Shown here piece after piece: positions 27,048 through 36,713 of a stretch of 64,000 nt of DNA. The notes beneath the pieces were generated by a model. That model did no database searches and had not been told where the DNA came from. It worked only from the letters and a program-made list of their open reading frames with translations. The stretch is from positions 620,001-684,000 of the forward strand of contig NZ_JAAONY010000002.1 in assembly GCF_011602085.1 (NCBI RefSeq), given 5' to 3'. This DNA is from Pseudoteredinibacter isoporae. GTDB lineage: Bacteria; Pseudomonadota; Gammaproteobacteria; Pseudomonadales; Cellvibrionaceae. Within the stretch, counting starts at the first letter, position 1; every line of letters begins with the position of its first letter. The position numbers were made by a program, and so were the translations under genes.

Positions 27048-28259
27048 TCAGGAAGACTTCTCCTGGGCTTTGCCCGGTTTTGCCCGCAGATTACGGCGCC
27101 CCATCCCCCAGGACTTGCAGGTTGGGCAAAGCCAATAGTGCTGCTGGGAACTGTAACCGCAGCCAGAGCAGATATGCGGCATATGAATTGCCTGCTGTTG
27201 CAGTACATAGTTACGCAACAGAGGACGCAGAGGCGTGATCTTCTGATCGTTATCGCCCAGAATGTTCGCCAGAGCCCCGTCTGAACCTGAGGCCTCGAAC
27301 ATCTCCTGGAGATACTCTCTTGCCTGCTCGGGCGACTGCTTTTGCAACTCGCCGTATACCGTTTCCAACAGGGGCTCAACGCCATGACTGACGCTGATTT
27401 CTCTCAATTCCTGCAACACCTGCTCAGATCGCCCGGACTGCTCATAGATCTGCAACAGCAATTCCGCCATAGGCTCCCAGATGTCGCAACCGGCCAAAAT
27501 CAGCTTTTTGATTTTCTTTCGAGCCGCAGCATGGTCGCCACTCAATAACTGCAATTTCACCTGCAACAGCTGGGCACGCAAGGAACGCTTGTCGAACGCA
27601 AGGGCCGCGCGCAGCTGACGCTGGGCTTCTTGATAAGCCCCTCGCTTGATGGACAGCTCGGCCAACTCACAACTGAAATGACTTTGTTGGTTAACCCACT
27701 CTTCTGTCGCTCGCCCGAAGCGACGCTCGGCATGGCGATTAATGACCTCAATGGCCTTTTGCCACTCCTTCTCCTCACGGTACAAGGCAACCAGATGCTC
27801 CAGCGCCTGCTGACGAATATAAGGGTCCTGGGCCTTCAAAGAATCCTTCAACAAGGCCTCAGCCCGGTCCAGCAGGCCGGCAACCACATAGTTAATGGCA
27901 AGTTCCAGCTGAACAAGATCAACATCATCCGCTTCGAGATAGGGCGAAGCCAGTAGGCTTTGGTGGGTGCGGATAGCAGAGGAAATTTCGCCATTCTTGC
28001 GCAGCATACGCCCCAGGGAAAGATGGGTCTGCAGGGTTTGGCGGCTGACAGGCAAGGCATCGATAAAGGCTTCAGCTGCCGCATCGCCCTCTTCGTTCAA
28101 CAAAAAGTTTAAACCGGAAATATACTGCTGCGCCTTACTGTCGAAAAGCACATGGCGATCCTGTCGACGGAGACGGGACTTTTTACGCTGCACACGCCGG
28201 CCGATTAAATACCCGGCCAGCAATAACAGCAGTAGTATAGGCAGAAGCCAGTAATCCAT
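27048..28259 (-). CDS. lapB: LapB (YciM), lipopolysaccharide assembly protein B
   Basis: 403 residues (E. coli 389). An N-terminal membrane anchor at 3-20 (YWLLPILLLLLLAGYLIG) is followed by TPR units over about 45-345 (FLLNEEGDAAAEAFIDAL; ALEHLVALYREEKEWQKAIE). The C-terminal rubredoxin-like knuckle has C364, C367, C378 and C381 (CSGCG; CPTCKSWG). LapB promotes FtsH-dependent degradation of LpxC and so controls LPS synthesis. It lies between cmk and rpsA, not beside lapA-pyrF as in enterics, and I find no lapA reading frame here. Confidence 0.93.
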   Translation of the reverse strand: MDYWLLPILLLLLLAGYLIGRRVQRKKSRLRRQDRHVLFDSKAQQYISGLNFLLNEEGDAAAEAFIDALPVSRQTLQTHLSLGRMLRKNGEISSAIRTHQSLLASPYLEADDVDLVQLELAINYVVAGLLDRAEALLKDSLKAQDPYIRQQALEHLVALYREEKEWQKAIEVINRHAERRFGRATEEWVNQQSHFSCELAELSIKRGAYQEAQRQLRAALAFDKRSLRAQLLQVKLQLLSGDHAAARKKIKKLILAGCDIWEPMAELLLQIYEQSGRSEQVLQELREISVSHGVEPLLETVYGELQKQSPEQAREYLQEMFEASGSDGALANILGDNDQKITPLRPLLRNYVLQQQAIHMPHICSGCGYSSQQHYWLCPTCKSWGMGRRNLRAKPGKAQEKSS

Positions 28260-28335
28260 TCTTTTCTTGCATCCTTATCGTGGGCAAGCTCAAATCATCG
28301 GTATTGTTTATAGAGCGCCAGCATCGGCAATCAAT

Positions 28336-29007
28336 TTAACAGCGACTGCGATACAGCGATAAAATGTCGGCAAGGACTTCCGCAATACTCTTATCGCTAC
28401 TATCCAGCATTACGGCATCGCTTGCGGCCTGCAAAGGCGAGCTGCTGCGTTCACTGTCTTGCTTATCTCTGGCCTCAATATCTTGCAAAATTTTGTCGTA
28501 ATCGAAGCTCTCACCGGTATTGGCATCCTGTAATTGCGCCAGTCGGCGGCGGGCTCTTTCTTCCGCGCTCGCGGTCAAAAACACCTTGAGCTGAGCATCA
28601 GGAAAAACCGTACTGCCCATATCGCGACCATCAGCCACTACCCCTGGAGCCTTGGCAAAATCCCGCTGACGCTGAAGCAACGCTTCTCGCACCACCGGCA
28701 CAGCCGCCACGGCCGAGGCATCCATTCCAGCCTGCTCGGTGCGAATCGCCTGACTCACATCCTGGCCAGAGAGATAAATCGTCACGCCGGCTTCAGTAGA
28801 ACAAAATTCAACATCCAGCGATCTCGCCACCTCTCCCAAGGCTGCAGAATCGGAAAAATTACATTGGTTTAGACGAGCCGCGAGACCGGTCAGACGATAC
28901 AGGGCGCCACTATCAAGTAGAGCAAAACCCAATTCATGGGCGAGCTTGGCAGAAACCGTGCCTTTGCCAGCGCCACTGGGGCCATCAATAGTAATAATAA
29001 ATGCCAT
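28336..29007 (-). CDS. cmk: cytidylate kinase
   Basis: 223 residues from ATG 29007. N-terminal P-loop IDGPSGAGKGTVSAKLA at about 6-22, CMP-binding segment LDSGALYRLTGLAA, and the RDMGSTVFPDAQLKVFLTAS lid region are all intact. It phosphorylates CMP and dCMP. The frame could begin at TTG 29025, but family members start immediately before the P-loop strand. It is 20 bases downstream of pyrF and 76 bases upstream of lapB. Confidence 0.95.
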   Translation of the reverse strand: MAFIITIDGPSGAGKGTVSAKLAHELGFALLDSGALYRLTGLAARLNQCNFSDSAALGEVARSLDVEFCSTEAGVTIYLSGQDVSQAIRTEQAGMDASAVAAVPVVREALLQRQRDFAKAPGVVADGRDMGSTVFPDAQLKVFLTASAEERARRRLAQLQDANTGESFDYDKILQDIEARDKQDSERSSSPLQAASDAVMLDSSDKSIAEVLADILSLYRSRC

Positions 29008-29027
29008 CTGCTGAACCACGCCCAAAC

Positions 29028-29735
29028 CTAAACCGCTTGCGCGGAGGAAATATCGTTCAATATCTGCGCACAGGCTTCAGCTGGATTGTCAGCCTGGGTG
29101 ATAGGACGACCAATCACCAAGTAGTGGCTGCCCCACTCCAACGCCTGCTGTGGCGTAACAATACGACGCTGATCGTTGGCAGCGCTGCCCGCAGGCCGAA
29201 TGCCCGGAGTTACCAGACAAAAATCCTGGCCGGCTTGCTCGCGTAATGCCGACGCTTCCTGAGCAGAACACACAACACCGTCCATACCAGACTTCTGAGC
29301 CAGTTTGGCCAGCTTCAACACCTGCTCCTGGGGAGAAACCGTTACACCTAATCCCGCCAGATCGTCGGCGTCCATGCTGGTCAATACAGTAACCCCAATC
29401 AACATCGGTGGCGTACTAAACTTCTGTAATTCATTGCGAGCCGCTTCCATCATGCGCTGGCCACCACTTGCATGAACATTGACCATCCACACACCCAGTT
29501 CGGCGGCGGCTTTCACGGCTTTTGCGCAGGTGTTGGGAATATCGTGAAATTTAAGATCGAGAAAAATCTCGAAATCACGCTTCATCAGTGCTTCGACCAC
29601 CGCAGGGCCAGCACTGGTGAAGAGTTCCTTGCCCACCTTCAAACGGCACTGGGAGGGGTTCAAGCGATCAGCCAAGGCAATGGCATCACTGGCATTGTCG
29701 TAATCGAGTGCGACAACAATCGGGGATTGACTCAT
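29028..29735 (-). CDS. pyrF: orotidine-5'-phosphate decarboxylase
   Basis: 235 residues. Catalytic segment [12 protein letters not shown] (Asp/Lys network) near residue 57-68, N-terminal [11 protein letters not shown] and the phosphate-binding end TPGIRPAG / VIGRPITQA are present. It makes UMP, the last step of de novo pyrimidine synthesis. It begins the run pyrF-cmk-lapB-rpsA on the minus strand. In enterics pyrF lies downstream of lapB; here it is upstream of cmk. Confidence 0.96.
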   Translation of the reverse strand: MSQSPIVVALDYDNASDAIALADRLNPSQCRLKVGKELFTSAGPAVVEALMKRDFEIFLDLKFHDIPNTCAKAVKAAAELGVWMVNVHASGGQRMMEAARNELQKFSTPPMLIGVTVLTSMDADDLAGLGVTVSPQEQVLKLAKLAQKSGMDGVVCSAQEASALREQAGQDFCLVTPGIRPAGSAANDQRRIVTPQQALEWGSHYLVIGRPITQADNPAEACAQILNDISSAQAV

Positions 29736-29845
29736 ATTGAAATCAGGCTCTACACAGGTCGATTAAACCAGTCTATTAGACTGTAATTGCGGCGCCGATT
29801 TTAGCAGCTTTCCTGTAATAGTTTTAGCCTGACCCCGGAATACTT

Positions 29846-30241
29846 TTAACCTGAGCTGCGGCAGAGTTTTTTGTTTAACAGCAAGACTCGTGGGAAACCG
29901 GCTTTTTGAACCTTGCGATAGCCGTCTTTTTTCAGTTTTTGCAAAGCCAGATTCAAACGCTGTTTGGCTTCTGCCTGAGTATTAAACGGCCCCAAACGTT
30001 GAATTGAAAAACCGTCTTTCTCAACATGACCATAGGGACTGTAAGCCGCTTCAAAGCCGGGCTGATACATGCGCACACCCGAACTTCGGAAGACCTTGCC
30101 AGCCGTCGGATCAACGCCAAAATCCAAAAAGGAATAATACTGACACCTGGCCGATACAGATGCTGCAGACATCAGCAGGGGCAATATCGACACACACATC
30201 GCATAACGTCTGAACTCAGACAGCGACAATAACTTCTTCAT
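29846..30241 (-). CDS. small secreted protein, SPOR-like C terminus possible
   Basis: 131 residues with a signal peptide (CVSILPLLMSAASVSARC, cleavage probably after SA). The mature part has two cysteines (RCQYYS and KLCRSSG) that could bridge the ends. The C-terminal 60 residues (IQRLGPFNTQAEAKQRLNLALQKL; GYRKVQKAGFPRV) have the periodicity of a SPOR peptidoglycan-binding repeat, but the match is loose and I would not name it. AAGAGG lies 11 bases before the ATG at 30241. It is monocistronic on the minus strand between yigZ and pyrF. Function unknown. Confidence 0.6.
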   Translation of the reverse strand: MKKLLSLSEFRRYAMCVSILPLLMSAASVSARCQYYSFLDFGVDPTAGKVFRSSGVRMYQPGFEAAYSPYGHVEKDGFSIQRLGPFNTQAEAKQRLNLALQKLKKDGYRKVQKAGFPRVLLLNKKLCRSSG

Positions 30242-30438
30242 ACAACAACATACCTCTTAAATCCCGCATTCAGCTTAAGGACTTCAACTTAACTCGATGT
30301 GAATTTCCCAAAAGCCGCCGCACGCCAGTGGCACACAGACAACAGGCCGTGTTCCCAATAGCATAGCCACAGATTGTGGCTCGTGCGCCCATTGAAGACC
30401 CCAACGGTCTCACAGGGTTCATAAAGTGTAGCGGCGAA

Positions 30439-31086
30439 TTAATCCTCGAAAGCGCAATTAATCTGAAAATGATGACTGAGCCAGGTTTTAAAGGCAGGAA
30501 TTTCGGGTTTTGGGAGGGAGATCTTAAACTGCGCGGAACTGCTGTACTGCTGCTCAATCACATTGCCCTGGTGTTGATCCAGAAAACGTCTCAAGACGGG
30601 CTCCAGATCATAGGGGCAATCCAGCGACGCAATCTGTCGAGGTACAAAACGCCTTAGCGGGCAGAGCTCAATGGCCTGCTGAGTTGCCTGGGAATAAGCA
30701 CGCACAAGGCCACCGGCCCCTAATTTAATGCCACCGAAGTAACGCACCACAATGGCCATGGTGTTCCCCATGTTCCGGTGCTGCAACACATTGAGGATCG
30801 GTTTGCCCGCGGTGCCCGAAGGTTCACCATCGTCGTTAAAGGCTTGGGATAGCGCCTGCGCAGGCGCACCCAGGATGTAGGCCCAACAATGATGGCGCGC
30901 ATCCGGGTATTGCTCGCGAGCCTGGGCGAGAACCGCCATGGCCGCCGCTCGATCCAGCACCTCATGCAACTGGCAGATAAACTCGCTCTTTTTAATTTCG
31001 TAACAATGCTCAAAAGGCTCAGCCGGGAGAAAAAACTGCCCACGGCCTGAAGACGCATCGCTCTCCTGAGATTTATCGCTAGACAT
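30439..31086 (-). CDS. yigZ: YigZ/IMPACT family protein
   Basis: 215 residues from ATG 31086. The UPF0029 (Impact) N-terminal domain covers about 30-140 with signature NDDGEPSGTAGKPIL and VVRYFGGIKLGAGGLVRAY; a smaller C-terminal alpha-beta domain follows (DUF1949-like). Bacterial YigZ proteins are ribosome- or translation-associated in some species, but the biochemical role is not settled. It is monocistronic, divergent from the DUF3703 gene at 31237. Confidence 0.9.
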   Translation of the reverse strand: MSSDKSQESDASSGRGQFFLPAEPFEHCYEIKKSEFICQLHEVLDRAAAMAVLAQAREQYPDARHHCWAYILGAPAQALSQAFNDDGEPSGTAGKPILNVLQHRNMGNTMAIVVRYFGGIKLGAGGLVRAYSQATQQAIELCPLRRFVPRQIASLDCPYDLEPVLRRFLDQHQGNVIEQQYSSSAQFKISLPKPEIPAFKTWLSHHFQINCAFED

Positions 31087-31236
31087 GCACAAACTGCTGG
31101 ACTCAAAAACGGGCGCCGATCATAACACAAAGCCCTTGACCTTTTAGCCACTGGAAGCCTGACACTCCCTGCTGAAGGTTCACACAATGAAACACTCGCA
31201 CAACAAGCGATGTCCCATCAAGCAAGGAGCCCCTAT

Positions 31237-31581
31237 ATGGCAACTGAAGAGAAAATGGCAGCTTTTGAACAATGCATGCAGGAAGCCCAGCGTCTATTCG
31301 ACCAGCAGGATTGGCAAGCGTGTTTTTATCTACTGGAAAATGCCCACGTATTAGGGCAGAAAAATATCGGCGCTCACACTCTGAGTCACTACTGGATGCT
31401 CAGGGTCGGCTGGAAGCAGAGAAACTGGAAGGAAATTTGGGGGCAACTTTTCCGGATGGTGGCGAGCCCAATCATCACCCCCATATGGGTACCTCTCGGA
31501 AACACCGGCGGCGCTGGTGTCAGCGCCATCAAACCCATGCCTCTGAGAGAGGAATTAAAACCCTATTTCGAGCAGACCTAG
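31237..31581 (+). CDS. DUF3703 family protein
   Basis: 114 residues from ATG 31237, which has a strong AAGGAG seven bases upstream (the open frame begins at 31210). DUF3703 hallmarks: FYLLENAHVLGQ, HTLSHYWMLRVGWKQRNW, GQLFRMVASP, and the end VPLGNTGGAGVS. The family is cytosolic, helical, and of unknown function. It is convergent with iorB: the two stop codons overlap in the palindrome CTAG at 31578-31581, with no terminator between. Confidence 0.85.
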   Translation: MATEEKMAAFEQCMQEAQRLFDQQDWQACFYLLENAHVLGQKNIGAHTLSHYWMLRVGWKQRNWKEIWGQLFRMVASPIITPIWVPLGNTGGAGVSAIKPMPLREELKPYFEQT

Positions 31582-33116
31582 CTGGCCAGAGCCAACTCAG
31601 CCTCAAACGCACTGCGGTCTTCACCAGTTAAGGCCGCTTTATGAAGCTTGGCAATTCGCGCTGCACAGCTGTTTTCACTCGAAACCAACCAAGCATCCAC
31701 CTCAGCCATGATCGCATTAAAGTTTTCATAACCACGGGCATGGGTATCGCTATAGCCCTTGATCAGGTTTTGGCATTTCGCGATTTCCAGTGCGCTGTCA
31801 TAATCGCGTGTCACGGCTTTCTCGATACGCCCCAACCAGGCCTCAATATGATTGTTTTCGTGGAAATAACGCAAGGTTTTGCGACGCCCAGACTTCATAC
31901 TGGCCAACATATACAGCTGAAGAAACCCGCTGAGTTTTGCACTTTGTAATTTTCGGCCATGGGAAAACAAAGCAGAAATACAGCCACGGGCAAAGCGATT
32001 ATTCAGCGCCCACTCCCCGAGGGATTTCGGCATGCTGTCACAAATCTCTTCTACGCGCGGATGCAAAAATTCCACCGGGTACACCATTTGCTCGTCGCTG
32101 GCTTTTACTTCACGGCGAATTTTCTCGAAACGATCAGCGCGAATCTTTTGCTCAGCCACACGAATGGTATCCTGAAAGGCCATCCACAAAGCCAATTGCT
32201 TGGCCAGCTCATGACCCAAGGCAAAGGACTGAGCCTCGGAATCCTGCTTAACTACGCGGTTCAAACGGTCGAGATACTGGTGGGCGTATTCCGGGTCCTG
32301 ATAGTCAACAAGCTGCTTTACCGCCTCAAAGACCAGAGTTTGGCTGCCTTCAGGAATTTCATCTCTCACACGCTGCAATAATCGCCTGGCCGAATCCGTC
32401 CTGGCCTGCTCCGGCAGCTCGGAAAAAACCGAACCATCATCAGGCTCAGAGACTGCCTCTGGTTTTTCGGCCTGCCCTTTTTCATACGCCGCGTTAAAGG
32501 CGGCCAAACTGCTGGCGACCGCTACGCCGCCGGCTTCAATGGCCGACTCAAACTGCGCCTTACTGAACGGCAACGCTTCTGATGCCGCCAAGGCACCAAA
32601 CAAAGCTGAACTGATCACCGAATGATTTTCAATGGCCACCTGATTCATATCAAAGGCGATCAATCGCTTAGCTTGCTGCTCGGCAATCGCCACAATTTTA
32701 TCGCTGTCGACCAAGCCATTGCCTTTCTGCTGACGCTCGGACACCGTGTAAGAACGGTGAGTGGTCGCAATCAAAGTGGTTCTGTCAGCACTGACAAAAC
32801 CTCGCTGAAGCGCACGCCCGGCTTCTACCAATTCAGCTGCAATCAAGACATCCACATCGCCCGGCACCGGGGTCATTGCCAGTACCGGCTCTTGATCACT
32901 TTGGGCCATCGCCGCCTGGGAAAACAACTCCAGATAATAAATCGTCGCGCCCGTACGCTGGGCCACCCCTGGCACCGACGTCGATTGGGCAACGTAACCA
33001 TTACTTTCCGCCAGATCACGAATCCAGTTCGACAACACACCGCCACCCTGTCCACCCATGGCAGAAATCGCAATCGTGATCGGTTTTACAGCTTGTTCAC
33101 TCATAGGGTCACTCAT
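31578..33116 (-). CDS. iorB: indolepyruvate:ferredoxin oxidoreductase, beta subunit (long form)
   Basis: 512 residues, roughly twice the archaeal IorB. The first ~200 residues are the 2-oxoacid:acceptor oxidoreductase gamma-type domain (AISAMGGQGGGVLSNWIRDL; VLIAAELVEAGRAL). The remainder is the helical extension (DUF6537-like) seen in proteobacterial versions (SLGEWALNNRFARGCISALF; NLIKGYSDTHARGYENF). With IorA it decarboxylates aryl-pyruvates to aryl-acetyl-CoA and reduces ferredoxin. ATG 33116 overlaps the iorA stop (TAATG), so translation is coupled. An in-frame ATG at 33104 is an alternative start. Confidence 0.88.
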   Translation of the reverse strand: MSDPMSEQAVKPITIAISAMGGQGGGVLSNWIRDLAESNGYVAQSTSVPGVAQRTGATIYYLELFSQAAMAQSDQEPVLAMTPVPGDVDVLIAAELVEAGRALQRGFVSADRTTLIATTHRSYTVSERQQKGNGLVDSDKIVAIAEQQAKRLIAFDMNQVAIENHSVISSALFGALAASEALPFSKAQFESAIEAGGVAVASSLAAFNAAYEKGQAEKPEAVSEPDDGSVFSELPEQARTDSARRLLQRVRDEIPEGSQTLVFEAVKQLVDYQDPEYAHQYLDRLNRVVKQDSEAQSFALGHELAKQLALWMAFQDTIRVAEQKIRADRFEKIRREVKASDEQMVYPVEFLHPRVEEICDSMPKSLGEWALNNRFARGCISALFSHGRKLQSAKLSGFLQLYMLASMKSGRRKTLRYFHENNHIEAWLGRIEKAVTRDYDSALEIAKCQNLIKGYSDTHARGYENFNAIMAEVDAWLVSSENSCAARIAKLHKAALTGEDRSAFEAELALAS

Positions 33117-35368
33117 TAAAAGGCGTGTTTATCTAGCTTGGCTTGCAATCGGTTTTGTAAAAAGCCGATTACTTTTTGTCGGATACCGTGTAAAAAGGAA
33201 TCCATTTTACTGGGATTGGAAATCACTTCCGCACGCACAAAGGAAGGACACAACACCGCCGAATGAGCATTGGCACCGCACAAACCACAACCCAGACAAT
33301 CGTTGTCAACATACGCAACCGGATCGGATTTTAACGGGTTCGGATTTTCTTTAACCGTCAAAGATGGGCAGCCCGACAAGCGAATACAGGCGTGATCGCC
33401 GGTACACGTTTCATCGTCCACAAAAAAGCGTTCACGCACAACGCGCTTACCTTCCTTAATCGCCGCGCGGGTTTGTGGCTTCACACGCCGTTGCTTGTTC
33501 AGCATACACTCGTTCTGGGCGATGATGATTTTGGGGCCTTTAATCGGCGTTTCCATGGCTTCTTTAAACGTAGCCTTCACCGTTTCCACATCATAGGTGT
33601 CCACCACACGCACCCACTTTGCGCCGACACCCTGTACGGCTTTCTTAATCGGGTTTTGGGTACTGCGGTGATCCACATAAAACTTGGAAGACAAGATATC
33701 CTGGCCACCCGTTGCCGCCGAATAGTTATTATCGACGATCAAAAAGACGTTATCGTTTTCATTAAAAACCGCACTGCCGATACTGCTGGTCAAACCGTTG
33801 TGCCAGAAACCACCATCACCCATTACATTGATGGTGCGACGCACGCCATCAACGTTAAAAGCAGAACCCGCAGCGCCACCCAGACCATAACCCATCGTGG
33901 TATTACCCAGATTGAAAGGCGGCAAGATGGAAAACAGGTGGCAGCCAATATCCGCACTGACATGGAACTCACCCTTTTCAAACTGAAGCTGCTTAATAGC
34001 CGAGAAGATTGGGCGCTCGGGACAACCCACACAGAAACCCGCCGGACGCGGTGGCACCAGCTCATCCAGATCCTGAAGGGGAATTAAATTATCGGCTTGA
34101 GTATTTGGCTGTGCGGTCGCGTTGGCAATGACATTTTGCGCAGCAAGCTTGGGGTCAAAACTTTGCACCACATTGTCAGCCGAAGAGACGTTGTCATTTG
34201 CCGCAAGGGTTTCAGCCTTACCCAGCATCTCGGGGGCTTCTGTCTGAATGAACGCTTCCACACCTTCTTTCAGAGGCTGACCTTGATATTCACCATAAAC
34301 CGGCAGCATGCCCTTGCCGTGTAAACGCGTAGGCACATCAGCGTTGCGCAGCATTTTATTGATTGCCTGCTCGATATAATCCGGTTGCCCTTCTTCCACA
34401 ACCAGCACCGCATCTTTGCCACGACAGAACTCAATAATTTCCTCATCCACATAGGGATAGGTGACGTTCATGCAATACAATGGAATATCGCTGTTCCCAA
34501 ACGCATCCGCCAAACCGAGAATATTCAATGCCCGAATCAGCGTGTTGTACAAGCCACCCTGCAAAATAATGCCGAGTTTTTCATTGCCACCGCTGCGAGG
34601 TTCAAAGAATTCGTTCAGCTTATTGGCTTTGATAAAATCGATGGCCGCAGGCAGGCGATCCTCAATTTTCTCTTTCTCATGCAAAAACACCGAAGGCGGC
34701 AACACAATACGGCTGGTATCGCGCTCTGGGTTTTCCATCGCTTCCTTGACGGTCAACGGTGGAGGCACATTGTCTTTTGCGGTAAAACGCCCATGCACAT
34801 GACAGGCACGGATGCGCAACTCCAACATTACCGGGGTATTACTGGCCTCCGAAAGCTGGAAGCCCCACTCTACTGACTCGGTAATCGAAGTCAGATTGGG
34901 GCGTGGATCCAGCAACCACATCTGCGATTTCATGGCGAAAGCGTGGGAACGCTCCTGCATAATGCTGGAACCTTCACCATAATCCTCACCAACAATGACC
35001 AGCGCCCCGCCTTTAACGCCACCCGAAGCCAGATTCGCCAGCGCATCGGACGCCACATTGGTACCCACTGTCGACTTCCAGGCTACTGCCCCACGCAAAG
35101 GGTAGTTAACCGAAGCTGCTAACATGGCCGCTGCCGTCGCTTCACTGGCATTGGATTCGAAATGCACCCCCAACTCTTTGAGAATTTCCTGGGAATCGTT
35201 TAGCACATCCATCAAATGGGAAATGGGCGAGCCCTGATAACCACCAACGTAAGCAACGCCAGATTGCAACAAGGCTTTGGTGACACCGAGAATACCCTCC
35301 ACATGGAGTTCTTCACCAGCACCTTTGCGCAGAATTTGAACTTCTTTTTTAAACGACCGCTCGGCCAT
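33116..35368 (-). CDS. iorA: indolepyruvate:ferredoxin oxidoreductase, alpha subunit
   Basis: 750 residues from ATG 35368 (AAGGTAG five bases upstream). The order is a pyrimidine-binding domain (VTKALLQSGVAYVGGYQGSP), a central domain, and a TPP-binding domain (GYGLGGAAG; VMGDGGFWHNGL; DNNYSAATGGQ). The C-terminal 4Fe-4S region has cysteines in ETCTGDHACIRLSGCPS and NDCLGCGLCGANAHS. The enzyme oxidises aryl-pyruvates from aromatic amino acids, and is oxygen-sensitive in known members. It lies between a cyclase-family gene (93 bases upstream) and iorB. Confidence 0.9.
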   Translation of the reverse strand: MAERSFKKEVQILRKGAGEELHVEGILGVTKALLQSGVAYVGGYQGSPISHLMDVLNDSQEILKELGVHFESNASEATAAAMLAASVNYPLRGAVAWKSTVGTNVASDALANLASGGVKGGALVIVGEDYGEGSSIMQERSHAFAMKSQMWLLDPRPNLTSITESVEWGFQLSEASNTPVMLELRIRACHVHGRFTAKDNVPPPLTVKEAMENPERDTSRIVLPPSVFLHEKEKIEDRLPAAIDFIKANKLNEFFEPRSGGNEKLGIILQGGLYNTLIRALNILGLADAFGNSDIPLYCMNVTYPYVDEEIIEFCRGKDAVLVVEEGQPDYIEQAINKMLRNADVPTRLHGKGMLPVYGEYQGQPLKEGVEAFIQTEAPEMLGKAETLAANDNVSSADNVVQSFDPKLAAQNVIANATAQPNTQADNLIPLQDLDELVPPRPAGFCVGCPERPIFSAIKQLQFEKGEFHVSADIGCHLFSILPPFNLGNTTMGYGLGGAAGSAFNVDGVRRTINVMGDGGFWHNGLTSSIGSAVFNENDNVFLIVDNNYSAATGGQDILSSKFYVDHRSTQNPIKKAVQGVGAKWVRVVDTYDVETVKATFKEAMETPIKGPKIIIAQNECMLNKQRRVKPQTRAAIKEGKRVVRERFFVDDETCTGDHACIRLSGCPSLTVKENPNPLKSDPVAYVDNDCLGCGLCGANAHSAVLCPSFVRAEVISNPSKMDSFLHGIRQKVIGFLQNRLQAKLDKHAF

Positions 35369-35461
35369 GGGAACTACCTTCAGCCAGGCACAGTTAAGGC
35401 CTCGCCTATCTATTCGAGAGGAAAACAGCCACCGCAAACGCGATGGCTAAAATGCTTTTAC

Positions 35462-36241
35462 TTAAGATTCAACCAGTGCCAATACACGCAATGGGCTGCC
35501 CGAACCATTTTCAATCTTCAATGGTGGCGCAATAATAATGGCGCCTTTGGGCGGCAACTGATCCAAATTATTCAAACTCGCCAAGCCGTATTTATTGGCA
35601 CCGTGCATCAAGGTGTGAGCCGGGAAAGGCGTTTCAAAACCACCCGCAGCCCCCGCATCAGTACCGACCGTTTCCACACCCCAACCCATAATGTTACGTT
35701 CTTCCAGCAGATACTTGATCGCTGCTTCAGACGGCCCTGGAGTATGCGGACCATTTTCATCCGCATTGAGAAAATCCGCGCCCTCGCGCTTGGACCAATC
35801 CGTACGCATCAACACCCATGAGCCCGCTTCGATTGAACCATGCTCAGCTTCCCAGGCCTTAATATGCTCGGGCTCCAGCAGGAAATCGTTGTTCTCAGCC
35901 GATTCTTTACTGAAATCCATCACACAGGCGGGGCCCACCAGATTGTTAACATCGATGGTATCGGTGGTGCCATCGTTGTACTCCTTACCACTGATCCAGT
36001 GACCCGGAGCGTCAAAGTGAGTACCGGTGTGCTCACCACAACTGATCTGGTTCCAGTACCAGGCTGGACCACCATCGTCGAACTCGGAGATCACTTCGCT
36101 TTTAAAGGCAGGAGAATTGGCAAAAGGCTCTGGCAACTGAATTACCGGAGTATCAGGACCCAGAACCTGGGTGAGATCGACAACTTTCACGGCACCGGAG
36201 CTTAACTGACCGGCTAACTGCATCAGACTATTCGCAGACAT
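35462..36241 (-). CDS. cyclase family protein (kynurenine-formamidase-like hydrolase)
   Basis: 259 residues from ATG 36241 (AGAGGA upstream). The family metal site HTGTHFDAPGHW is at about residue 77-88, with VVDLTQVLGPDTP at the N terminus and HTLMHGANKYGLASLNNLDQLP late. Members are Zn/Mn hydrolases acting on N-formylkynurenine, isatin or polyketide-like rings. As first gene before iorAB it may open an aromatic or indolic ring upstream of the oxidoreductase, an inference from position. A canonical KynB is only about 210 residues, so isatin-hydrolase-like activity is equally possible. Confidence 0.82.
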   Translation of the reverse strand: MSANSLMQLAGQLSSGAVKVVDLTQVLGPDTPVIQLPEPFANSPAFKSEVISEFDDGGPAWYWNQISCGEHTGTHFDAPGHWISGKEYNDGTTDTIDVNNLVGPACVMDFSKESAENNDFLLEPEHIKAWEAEHGSIEAGSWVLMRTDWSKREGADFLNADENGPHTPGPSEAAIKYLLEERNIMGWGVETVGTDAGAAGGFETPFPAHTLMHGANKYGLASLNNLDQLPPKGAIIIAPPLKIENGSGSPLRVLALVES

Positions 36242-36452
36242 AGGGAATCCTCTCGCTATTCTTATCATTCATTCGATTCAGGCTTGCCAAACCAGGCGCT
36301 TCGTTAAACCGCTCACCCGCCAGCAAAACCATACTGTGCCACAGCATGTCCATACTTCAACAGCCCATCGAATACGGCGCTTCAAACGCGGAATATTCTT
36401 CACTACTGCCCAAGTATTTCATGACCACAGAGGCTAGCCTTAGCTGAAATAT

Positions 36453-36481
36453 ATATTATGAGTAATTCTTTAACTTGTAAA
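36453..36481 (-). promoter_or_regulatory. candidate sigma70 promoter for cyclase-iorA-iorB
   Basis: Minus strand TTTACA (36476-36481), 17-base spacer, TAATAT (36453-36458). Transcription would begin about 205 bases before the cyclase ATG. Confidence 0.6.
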
Positions 36482-36598
36482 CAATTTTTCCAGACCCTAT
36501 CCTGTCCAACTGTCAATTCAGTGAAACGTAAACAGGGAAGGCGATAAAACGGCAAAAAACCTTTCGCTTAAAGTGGTTTTGGGGGCTTTTCAGGTCGT

Positions 36599-36617
36599 TT
36601 TGACGATCTGCGTCAAA
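36599..36617. promoter_or_regulatory. inverted repeat, candidate MarR or Fnr/Anr-type operator
   Basis: TTTGACG / ATCTG / CGTCAAA, perfect 7-bp arms, about 100 bases before the first marR. A second repeat GTGTAA / 7 bases / TTACAC lies at 36626-36644. Size fits a MarR operator; GATCTGCGTCAA within it also resembles a degenerate Fnr/Anr half-site, which would suit the oxygen-sensitive enzyme encoded divergently. Confidence 0.45.
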
Positions 36618-36713
36618 TACATGCCGTGTAAGGTTCTTTTACACTGCCGATCAAGGGTACAATAGCCCGATGGTGCATTGATAAGCACCCGCAATTAAGA
36701 TGAAGACATATTC

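Larger units (their letters stand above)
36242..36713. other. 472-base divergent regulatory region (cyclase-iorAB / marR pair)
   Basis: No gene is visible. It holds a sigma70-type promoter for the cyclase operon (36453-36481), two inverted repeats (36599-36617, 36626-36644) and a TACAAT -10-like hexamer at 36658-36663 before the first marR. The cyclase leader would be about 200 bases long. Confidence 0.5.
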
